From positions 26,844,413 through 26,908,412 of the forward strand of contig OY744525.1 of the NCBI GenBank assembly GCA_963556195.1: DNA of 64,000 nucleotides, written 5' to 3'. A program made the translations under genes and the position numbers. Under the pieces are notes generated by a model, which worked only from the letters and a program-made list of their open reading frames with translations, did not search any database and was not told the origin of the DNA. Numbering within the stretch: the first letter of the stretch is position 1; every line of letters starts with the position of its first letter. Shown piece after piece: positions 55,735 through 64,000 of this stretch. This DNA is from Sepiola atlantica (lineage: Eukaryota > Mollusca > Cephalopoda > Sepiida > Sepiolidae).

Positions 55735-56293
55735 GGGAATCTTTTACTATAATCAACAGAACGAAAAAAAAAAGGTGAAAAAACAAATGTGCAACAAATA
55801 AATGTAAGCAAAGGCAAATTAAGTTACTTATCTATCTACCTGAATAATTTTATGTGTTTTAAAGGGTGTTTTTCTAGTTCAAAACAGTCGGTGTTGACTA
55901 CTTGAAAAGAAATTCAAAATGGAGGATCGCCCATGGCCAGGACTTGAAAATCAAAAACTAAACAATATACTGATAGAAACTTATAGAACATTACATTTTC
56001 GCATGATTGTTGACATTTATTGTATGCGTTTCCATCAGTGTATTGTTTAGTTTTCGATTTTTTATCGATTTTCAAGTCCTGGCCATGGGCGACCCTCCAT
56101 TTTGAATTTCTTTTCGAGCAGTCAACACAGACTGTTTTGAACTAGAAAAACACCCTTTAAAATAAGTTAAAACACAAATAAAATTATCCAGGTAGGTAGC
56201 TGAGTAACTTAACTTGCCTTTGCTTACATTCATTTGTTGCACATTTGTTTTTTCACCCTTTTTTCGTTCTGTTGATTATAGTAAAAGATCTCC
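55735..56293. mobile_element. TIR element (MITE), 559 bp, 8-bp TSD
   Basis: Inverted arms of about 245 bp begin GGGAATCTTTTACTATAATC (left) and GGAGATCTTTTACTATAATC (right, complement). A perfect 8-bp duplication GATTAGTG lies at 55727-55734 and 56294-56301. Each arm carries TTCAAAATGGAGG. Coding potential is limited to a short frame starting MEDRPWPGLENQ with no known domain. Confidence 0.87.
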
Positions 56294-56301
56294 GATTAGT
56301 G

Positions 56302-57600
56302 TTAGCATCGCAAAACTTTCCGTATTATGAGAATTTCTGCTCATTATGCATAAACGCTTTAATTACACAAATGGATCTTATTTTGCTTTTCTTTTTTGTA
56401 CCCCTCTTCATAATTAAATGTTGACGACCATGTTTCTTAAAGTTATCCTGTTGCTTTTCATGACATTGTTTTAAAAGGAGGCTAATAGAAGTATTAGGCG
56501 CCCACGACTGGTGTTACTTCAGAGTTTTTCCTTCTAGAGAAGTCCCCTTACTTGACTTTAAATTTTAATGTAAACCAAAAATTACTTTTTAATCAATAAT
56601 CTAAAAGCATCAAAATCACTTTCGAATTTCACACAGCCACAAATTACTCCCCAGCATTATCATTTTTTTTATGTAAATAATGGATTAAAATGGTCACCAT
56701 GCTGGTAATTAATGTTGATTAGAATCTCATTTCTGGCTTCTCATATAAAAACAAGTAAATACTGTAATGTCTTAATATTTTTATTTTCACAGGAATAACT
56801 ATTTTAAAATTTTTTTTCTTTATTTACTGTGAATTTTTCAAATTTACTTCTTCCTAAATTAAAAAAAAAAAAATCAAAAGGTTTAAATTAATCTTTATGT
56901 TCGAAAATAATTTTAGGACCGAAATGCTATCAATTTAAAAACTCTATTAACGAGAAAAAGATGAATTTTAGTAAAATATAACTTAAATATAAATTTGTTT
57001 ACTTAATTGTACTTATCAAATATATTTTATAAACATTGAAGTTAACACATCTTTATGAGAAAAAGATGCAAAATTTATCTGAAAATATTGTCATAACAGT
57101 ACTTTCCAAAGTTAATTTTTATATATACATAATTACAATATTTATTTGGATTTAATATTATAGTTTAATTGAATGAGTCAAAATATTTTTTTTGCGTAAA
57201 ATTTTATATGGTGGCCATGTTGGAATTGGAACAATTATTCGAGTTAATATTTTGGGCTAAGGTGACCCCTCCACTCACCTCGAAAATCTATATTTTAGTG
57301 TATTTTTTTAATTATAAAAATGAAGCACTAAATTACAAGATTATAAAAAATAATTATGAAAACACATTTTTTTTTAAATAGTTATTCGAGGTGGGTTCTA
57401 TTCGTCATATCAGTTGTGTTTATCTAAAATATCCAATCTTCACTTTCGGGCAAACGTTCATGATTGTAACATTTCTTAATTTTTTTATTATGATTTTAGA
57501 TCTACAAATTCGAATGAAGTTCATTAAAAATGTAAAGAATTTCAAGTTTACATTTTATTGAAAATAAAATATATATTTGCTTTGGAATTTTTTAGATGAG
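56302..57600. other. Gene-poor stretch with one dispersed repeat
   Basis: 57130-57265 is the third copy of the GGCCATGTTGGAATTGG repeat. The rest is AT-rich with no recognisable gene. Confidence 0.5.
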
Positions 57601-57604
57601 GGTT

Positions 57605-57845
57605 GATAATTCGGACTACTGTTCTCATCTTGGGTGTTTTTATCACAACGTTTTGGCCGATGTAACCTCCGACCTTCTTCAAGTGTACCTTGTCGAACCT
57701 GGGAATCTTTCTGTCAAAATTTCGTCCAGATTCCAGAGTTCGACAAAGTACACCTGAAGAAGGTCGGAGGTTACATCGGCCGAAACGTTGTGATAAAAAC
57801 ACCCAAGATGAGAACAGTAGTCCGAATATACCAAATTCTACGAAA
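57605..57845. mobile_element. Foldback element, best-preserved member of its family
   Basis: Arms of about 105 bp: TTCGGACTACTGTTCTCATC ... ATCACAACGTTTTGGCCGAT ... CTCCGACCTTCTTCAAGTG and its complement, around a centre of about 10 bp at 57717. Related to 7065-7260 and 9125-9465. The overlapping open frames on both strands are by-products of the palindrome. Confidence 0.85.
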
Positions 57846-59680
57846 TATATATTTGTATAATGGTTGAAATTTTTTTTTTTTGCTGTCAAGGTATAAAGTG
57901 AACACAGTATCTGGTGTGGAAAATGTTTTCAAATGCATGTATTAAGAAGTATAATTTTATACAGAAACTTAACAATTTTAGTTAAAAATTATTTACAAAA
58001 AGGAAGTATGTTGACATATTCCATGGTTGCATGTATGACACAAAAGAGAAATAATAAATAAATAAATAAAAATTACGATTTTTATATGAGATTTTATTTA
58101 TACATACATTTTCATATAATACACATGGTGAAAAATAAACTTTTAAAATGAGAAATGAAAGAAACTAATTAGTCCAGATAAGTTGAAAAGAATTTATAAG
58201 TTTCATAGAGAGATAAAAACGAAAACAATCCAACTGTCTAGTTCAGAATAGTGTGTATAATGGATGATATATTTACAGTATATAATACAAGAAGATGGGT
58301 ATGGTGGCTGGAATTTCTGGAAGATGAATCATCTCTTCTTTTAGTGGTGTAGTGACGACGGAAATATACTATTAGTGTTTTCAGAGAAAAATGCAGCATG
58401 TATGTAATGCTGATAATATTCACAGAGTTTATTGTACAGTCAAGTTCAAAATGTCGTTGTCGCTTCATTCTGTATATTATTTGTATATCATGCTGATACA
58501 GATGATAGGTACGACTGATTTTTATCGAAGACATTTTACTCGTTTTTACCATTTTCGGAATTTTAATTTATCCTCTTTTCTTAGTTTAAAATATTTTTTT
58601 TTTCTTCTCTTTTACTAGTGGCTAATTTATGCAAACTAGCCCAATTGACTTGTTTTAGTAAGATATAACTTTAGCTTTCTTAATGCCAACATTGAGCTTA
58701 CTGATTGTTCTGATGGAACATGGGAGACAACTTTGTTTACATCTGCAGGTTGGAACCATGTGGGGGGGAGGGTATGTGTAATTTTTCATGATTGGGCAGT
58801 TTATGAGCTCAACAGTACAGGTAATAGGGCCCATACAATGTGCATAACGCATATAGGTAGAGTACACAATGTTCCTAAGTCACCGGCTCTTTTGTCAAGA
58901 AGAGGATTTTTTTTTTTTTCTTAATGTAACTTAAGTTACAAAGCAACTAGGTTACAGGAAAAGTTTTCTTTGTTTTAAAAAAAAAAAAATCTTTTTCATT
59001 TTAAAACATGATATCTCTCCACACAGATTAGGATAATTGTGATTCACTGAGTGAGAATTACAATTTTAACTACATTCTAATTTTCAAAATTATTCAAGTT
59101 CACAAAATACGTATTTATTTGAATGTATGTGTTAATGTATGCCCTTACATACACACACAAACAATTTCATGTGGACATATTCCTTCATTTAAATATTTAT
59201 AAATGCCCATCATAAAGGGGAACTTGTCTAATGTTTGAATGATCATTTCTATCTCCATGTGTGTTACGCAAGATTTTAAGAGTTTACTCAAAATCGTCTA
59301 TTTGTTTATAATGGTATGATTAAAAACTTTCTGCAGGTAACTAAAAGTATGAATAATTATTTATTTCTATATTCCGGTAAAAACTTTTTACCCATGAATT
59401 TGGGTCTAGCAACAAAAAATGTGTTTACGGAAACATTTAGAATATAAACAACTAATACACCCTTTTTCTTTTCATTTAAACATTATAATTACAATCTTTT
59501 TATTTTATCTTCAAAATAACTATTTGACTAAACGTTTCAAGTGAATTACTTTGTCATTTTTAACAGCAATCTTGCTTTTTTATATAATCGTTTTTTTTAA
59601 AAAAAATAATCATATTCGTTCTGATTTAATTTGGCCATTGTTACTGTAACAAGACTTGACATTATACTCACATTATTTTT
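57846..59680. other. AT-rich, no gene seen
   Basis: No repeat family or coding segment is recognised. The downstream end of zinc-finger gene 2 (minus strand) should fall here or in the array that follows. A TTTATT (AATAAA on minus) at 59500-59505 is a possible polyadenylation signal. Confidence 0.3.
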
Positions 59681-60026
59681 CTAATCACTTGAACTAGCGA
59701 TTTTTTCTAATCGCTTGAACTAGCGATTTTTTCTAATCGCTTGAATTAGCGATTTTTTCTAATCGCTTGAACTAGCGATTTTTTCTAATCGCTTGAACTA
59801 GCGATTTTTTTCTAATCGCTTGAACTAGCGATTTTTTTCTAATCGCTTGAACTAGCGATTTTTTTCTAATCGCTTGAACTAGCAATTTTTTTCTAATCAC
59901 TTGAACTAGCAATTCTTTTCTAATCGCTTGAACTAGCAATATTTTTCTAATCACTTGAACTAGCAATTTTTTTCTAATCACTTGAACTAGCAATTTTTTT
60001 CTAATCACTTGAACTAGCAATTTTTT
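59681..60026 (-). repeat. 13-copy hairpin tandem repeat in the presumed 3' UTR of gene 2
   Basis: Thirteen units of 26-27 bp, CTAATCGCTTGAACTAGCG plus an AT(T)n spacer. Each unit is an imperfect palindrome: AATCGCT, six-base loop, AGCGATT. Units nearer the gene carry AATCACT and/or AGCAATT. On the minus (gene-sense) strand these changes become G-U wobbles, so all 13 stems can still form. The array ends 62 bases after the stop codon of gene 2. Confidence 0.9.
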
Positions 60027-60088
60027 CTATTAAAAATATATAGCAGTGTGGAGAAAATCATGTTAGGATTCAAAACCCCTCTCTTTAA

Positions 60089-63000
60089 TCACCGAGAGGA
60101 ATGATTGCCGACAACACAGGAATATCGTGTCCCTCCCTCCTGCGACATGTACATGTTTGACCGGTTATTATTCTCTCTTTGATGACGAATCAGGTGATCC
60201 TTACGAGAGAACGCAAAGCCACACTGGTCACACTTGTACGGCCTCTCTCCTGTATGTGTTCGCTTGTGGACGGTCATGTGATACTTCTGAACAAAGCTTT
60301 TGCCACAAATGTCACAACAAAATGGCTTATCCTGGCAATGCGAGTGAGAGTGCTGGTGCCGGTCATAATGTCCGCCATTGGTAAAAGCTTTGCCACACAC
60401 ATCACATGGGTGGTTTGACCTCGATGCATTGGTCCTTTCAAGATAGGCTTTCATGCAATCTTCACAATCAAAATTCATGTTTTCCCTATCCTGGTAATCA
60501 TTCTGACAATGAGATGGAGGTGGAGGAGGAGGAGGTGGTGGCGGTGGAGAGTGATGATACGAGTTATCATTTTGGTACATGGGAACATTCTTTTTCCGGT
60601 TGTGAACCTCGCCATGAATCTTCATATGACGAGTAAGGTTTCCATTAGTTGAAAAGTTTGAGAAGCAGATGTAACAGCGGAAGTTTTCTTTGTTGTGGGG
60701 AGAATTTGATCTGCTGTTGTGCATTTGATTTTGATTATGGTTTGGGCTGTAATTCTGGTTTGGGCTGTAATTCTGGTTTGGACTGTATTTTTGGTGTTGA
60801 TTGTAGTTCTGGTGCGGACTGTAATTTTGGTGTGGACTGTAATTTTGGTGCGGACTGTAATTTTGGTGCGGACTGTAATTTTGGTGCGGACTGTAATTCT
60901 GATTTTGATTATAGTTTTGGTTCTTCTGGTTCTGATTATAGTTTTGGTTCTTCTGGTTTTGTTGGAAGTATTCTTCATGGATTTTCATGTGGCGTGTCAT
61001 GTTTCCATTTGTAGAGAAGGTCAGTTTGCAAATGTTGCATTGAAAAGAATCATCATTGTGACAAATAGGTGAGCTCATGTTTTGCATATATGTATCCTCA
61101 TGAGTGCGGAAATGTCGAGTGAGATCCCCATTGCGTGCAAATGTGCGGGCACACACATTGCACTTAAAGGGCTTATCCTCATGGCACATTGACATACTGT
61201 CATGGCCATGACCCATTGGCTCTTCATGGGTTCTCATGTGCCTGGTTAAATCACCTGGCCGCGAAAAAAGACGTTTGCAAACATGACAAATAATTGGCTC
61301 ATCCTCCAGATAAGACCTTGAACTAGATTGCTGCTGGTGTAGGAATTCAATGTGAACTTTCATATGTTCAGTAAGTTCATTGGCAGATCCAAACATACAG
61401 CTACAAATATGACACCGGTTACTCATATCTTCTTCAGGGCAATTCATTTGGTTACTATCACAATTCTGAATGCAAGTTTCCATGTGAGACTTCATGTGTC
61501 GAGTGAGATCCATATTCCTAGAGAACACCAACCCACAAAGATTGCATTTGAATGGGTTATCATCTGAATTGGTTTGTTCTGCCACATTGGACATGTTCAT
61601 TTCCTCATGCGTTTTAAAATGCCGAGTCAGATCCCCATTCCTGAGAAATTCGCAACCGCATACATTGCATCTGAAACAGTTATTTTCATTCTGATGGTTG
61701 GTCGGTGGTTGCTGATTCTGTGATTCAAATCGCTCATGAATTTTCATGTGCCTTGTCAGGTTGCCGTTTGTAGAGAAATTTGATTGGCAGATGTGGCACT
61801 GGAACTGTTCCACATTCTGTTGATACATTGGTGATGATTGTGGTGGACTGTGGTTAGACTGCATGAACGGCTCCTCGTGGATACGGAAATGTCTGGTTAA
61901 ATCTCCATTCCGTGAGAACACACGCTGGCAAATGTTACACTTGAACGGCTTCTCGTCAGGGTACATGAGTGGTGAGTTGTAGTTTTGAAGTTGGGGTGGG
62001 TCCTCGTGTGATCTCATATGTCTAGTCAAATCTCCGTTGCGAGAAAAAGTTCGCCCACAGAAAGTACACTTAAATGGTCTTTCACCTTCTTCATACATGG
62101 AGGAAACTTCATATTCTGGTTGGGTGGCCGGTACTTCGTGCATTTGCATGTGACGTTGCATGTTTACTTTTTGTGAAAATCCAACATTACATATTTGGCA
62201 ATGATAAGCCACTTTGCCACCTTTGTTAGTCTTGCGATGAGTTCGTTTGTGCTGCTTCAGGTGATTCTTGCGTGTAAATGTTTTGCCACATGCTTTGCAA
62301 GTAAACACTTTCGTCTCTTTGTGTGTCAGCTTGTGCTTCTCTAAATCCAGAAATCCTGCAAATTCCTGCGCACATATCTGGCACCGGTGCGAACTTTCCA
62401 TTGTTTGCACACGGATCACAGCAGTACCTTCTTCTCCTTCACGCTCTAATTGTCGACAAATCTCTTCTTCTTGCTGTCTTCTAAGTTCAGCTTCTGCCTC
62501 TTCATTATCAATATTAATATCGTTTTCATCATCTTCATTATCGTCGTCATCATCGTCATCATCATCATCGTCGTCGTCGTCATCATCGTCATCCTCCTCC
62601 TTGGTATCTTCAGCTGCAGTAGGCAGCATCATTGGGGGTGTAGCCATAGGTGGCACAGACATGGGTGGGGTTGACATTGGAGGAGTTGGTGTCAATAGCA
62701 TTTCCCTCTCTTCTCGTGCACGAGCTTCATTTTCCTGGGTCATAACACTAGTAAGTTCTTCATCTTCTACTGCTTCAGCTTCAGACTGCATGTGCCGTGC
62801 TACCTCCTCACATCTTGCTTGACCATCATCATCCTCAGCAAACCCAGCTGGATCACCGAGGCTTAGTGTTCCTTGTTCTGCTGAACTTGTTTCGATGTGT
62901 TCCACTGCTACATCTTCATTCGGAGCCACATTCTCTTCTCCCACCGATGTTTGGTCAGTTTCAACAGATTTCTCGGGTTCATGATGACCCAAATCAGCCT

Positions 63001-63214
63001 TTTCTAACTCCACTCGGATACGGGATCGAGAACGGGTTTCTCTTTGGCTTACATTTCTGAGTCGCATACGGCCACTTTCAACCTCTGGCTCCTGCTTAGC
63101 TTCCTCTACATCAGGGTTTTCTTCTTCTTCTTCTTCTTGACGGGCCAGTTTCTTAGCTGGTTGGCTTGTACAGGGATTGGGGTTGGAGGCCTTTCTCTTC
63201 CGGCGTCTTGGCAT
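60089..63214 (-). CDS. Multi-zinc-finger protein with long linkers and acidic N-terminus
   Basis: A putative nuclear DNA-binding protein of 1041 residues. The basic start (MPRRRKRK, a likely nuclear localisation signal) is followed by a Glu-rich region, a TPPMS-type repeat (175-197), an Asp tract of about 18 (208-225) and a Glu/Arg helix-like stretch. C2H2 fingers begin at residues 278, 306, 339, 383, 426, 473, 516, 557, 601, 643, 686, 726, 847, 937 and 967. A 16th at 995 has N1015 in place of the last His. An unpaired CEDC lies at 917. Linkers of about 20-100 residues are Q/N/P-rich, with NYSPHQ repeats (773-825) and a Pro run (889-900). Only fingers 15-16 share a TGERP linker. Fingers 4, 5, 7, 8, 10 and 11 share an R..D..R helix. 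The start is fixed by two in-frame TAA codons just upstream. A single coding exon. No orthologue is claimed. Confidence 0.97.
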   Translation of the reverse strand: MPRRRKRKASNPNPCTSQPAKKLARQEEEEEENPDVEEAKQEPEVESGRMRLRNVSQRETRSRSRIRVELEKADLGHHEPEKSVETDQTSVGEENVAPNEDVAVEHIETSSAEQGTLSLGDPAGFAEDDDGQARCEEVARHMQSEAEAVEDEELTSVMTQENEARAREEREMLLTPTPPMSTPPMSVPPMATPPMMLPTAAEDTKEEDDDDDDDDDDDDDDDDDDNEDDENDINIDNEEAEAELRRQQEEEICRQLEREGEEGTAVIRVQTMESSHRCQICAQEFAGFLDLEKHKLTHKETKVFTCKACGKTFTRKNHLKQHKRTHRKTNKGGKVAYHCQICNVGFSQKVNMQRHMQMHEVPATQPEYEVSSMYEEGERPFKCTFCGRTFSRNGDLTRHMRSHEDPPQLQNYNSPLMYPDEKPFKCNICQRVFSRNGDLTRHFRIHEEPFMQSNHSPPQSSPMYQQNVEQFQCHICQSNFSTNGNLTRHMKIHERFESQNQQPPTNHQNENNCFRCNVCGCEFLRNGDLTRHFKTHEEMNMSNVAEQTNSDDNPFKCNLCGLVFSRNMDLTRHMKSHMETCIQNCDSNQMNCPEEDMSNRCHICSCMFGSANELTEHMKVHIEFLHQQQSSSRSYLEDEPIICHVCKRLFSRPGDLTRHMRTHEEPMGHGHDSMSMCHEDKPFKCNVCARTFARNGDLTRHFRTHEDTYMQNMSSPICHNDDSFQCNICKLTFSTNGNMTRHMKIHEEYFQQNQKNQNYNQNQKNQNYNQNQNYSPHQNYSPHQNYSPHQNYSPHQNYSPHQNYNQHQKYSPNQNYSPNQNYSPNHNQNQMHNSRSNSPHNKENFRCYICFSNFSTNGNLTRHMKIHGEVHNRKKNVPMYQNDNSYHHSPPPPPPPPPPPSHCQNDYQDRENMNFDCEDCMKAYLERTNASRSNHPCDVCGKAFTNGGHYDRHQHSHSHCQDKPFCCDICGKSFVQKYHMTVHKRTHTGERPYKCDQCGFAFSRKDHLIRHQRENNNRSNMYMSQEGGTRYSCVVGNHSSR

Positions 63215-63307
63215 GTTTTATTAGTATGTGAACAGCAGCAAGAAACTAATTCTATTATTTATTTTTGTTGAAGTCCCGATAAGAAGCCAGCATTTAACAA
63301 GGGAGAC

Positions 63308-63330
63308 CTGAAAGCAAATGCAAAAAAAAT
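63308..63330 (-). promoter_or_regulatory. 3' splice acceptor upstream of zinc-finger gene 2
   Basis: On the minus strand a pyrimidine-rich tract TTTTTTTTGCATTTGCTTT ends in CAG, with exon sequence starting at 63307. It implies an intron in the 5' UTR, with the leader running 63307-63215 into the ATG. From 63331 to 64000 the sequence is presumed intron or upstream DNA with no gene recognised. Confidence 0.7.
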
Positions 63331-64000
63331 ATTAGAAATTATGAATGGAGAAAAAGAGAAATTGGAAAACTATAGAAAAAAAGTAATTGGTCATAATAAA
63401 TATCACAGACATTTTGAAATAATGAAACTTAAATTTAGCCTGATAGATATCGCTACAGACTATGAAATCAGTTATGGCGAGTTCAAATCCTTGCAGATTT
63501 ATTGTGGCCATTTACACACTGTTTGAAAAGTTACGAAACTGCATTTTCCCCACAGCTATGAATAAAATAGCAACTTGTGTTCAATTTATTGCATGCAATG
63601 AATCGTTTATAATAGGCATTGTGTGCTTTGGCATTACACAATTTAATAAGAGCTAATATGTTGTAAAAGAGACAAACAAAAAAGATTCATTACGAGACGA
63701 GAAGAAAAAAAGATAAAGTGGAATAGTACAAGATATGTAAAAATAAGTATGTGGAGTAGTTGGGAGATAAAATGAAAAATAAAAACGTTAATATGAAACA
63801 AGGGTCATGATAAAACACTTAAGAAAAAAAGTTTAACCTCAACCTGAAAATGCTACTGCCTTAAAGTTAAAAACACACAGACAAAAATTAAAAACAATTC
63901 CATGCCCTCTTTATGCTTTTGATCAATGTTTAGATATGGCAAGGAATCCTCAGAGCTAATTTGTTCTAGTCTTCAACAGATTTATTTAATTCATGTTTCT

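Noticed and set aside
57722..57800. Foldback family (CTGAAGA ... GAAACGTTGTG) as a hammerhead
   Set aside because: It has a CTGANGA-like and a GAAAC block, but an extra base follows the core, no stem III with a U-H site is found and stem I does not pair.
59772..60020. Minus-strand open frame of repeated VQVIRKK-type units
   Set aside because: It is the hairpin array read in one frame; units of 26 and 27 bp break the frame elsewhere, and it follows the stop of gene 2.
60622..61072. Several repetitive open frames on both strands across the NYSPHQ region
   Set aside because: They are out-of-frame readings of the repeated linker of gene 2.

Overview
The window looks like nuclear DNA of a coleoid cephalopod, most likely an octopus. 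It is strongly AT-rich. It carries long (TA)n tracts, several families of decayed non-LTR retrotransposons, tRNA-headed SINEs, and two very large C2H2 zinc-finger proteins, each encoded in a single uninterrupted coding exon behind a visible 3' splice site. That combination fits the known octopus expansions of C2H2 genes and SINEs. The species call is inference; no database search was possible.

Only two cellular genes are well supported. (1) 15568-18186 (+) encodes an 872-residue protein with 19 canonical C2H2 fingers. They are built from an exact 333-bp (111-residue) four-finger module repeated four and three-quarter times. A splice acceptor at 15438 and a short upstream ORF precede the start. 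(2) 60089-63214 (-) encodes a 1041-residue protein with a basic/acidic N-terminus, a poly-Asp tract, and 15 complete fingers plus one broken one. Most of its fingers are separated by long Q/N/P-rich linkers instead of the usual TGEKP linker. A 13-copy, 26-27 bp hairpin repeat lies directly downstream of its stop, in the presumed 3' UTR.

Almost everything else is mobile or repetitive DNA. 0-15 kb: a foldback element, a 41-bp tandem array, LINE fragments, a LINE endonuclease remnant, and two tRNA-headed SINEs that each end in a hammerhead-ribozyme fold. 18-31 kb: Helitron-type repeats, an inverted SINE pair, a Penelope-like element remnant with its GIY-YIG endonuclease, and a palindrome holding two opposed hammerhead ribozymes between (TA)n tracts. 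31-38 kb: a LINE reverse-transcriptase pseudogene and two non-autonomous Helitrons, one inserted exactly in a LINE tail and carrying a SINE. 38-57 kb: a cluster of terminal-inverted-repeat elements with perfect 8-bp target duplications, two of which retain the N-terminus of a Merlin/ISXO2-type transposase; also a U2-snRNA-headed SINE with a 19-bp target duplication, an FB-like foldback made of tandem sub-repeats, and a solo LTR. 57-60 kb is mostly plain AT-rich sequence leading into gene 2.

The most unusual signals are the U2-headed SINE, the tRNA-SINE/hammerhead composites, the opposed-hammerhead palindrome, the cluster of 8-bp-TSD elements, and the hairpin array whose stems stay paired on the transcribed strand.
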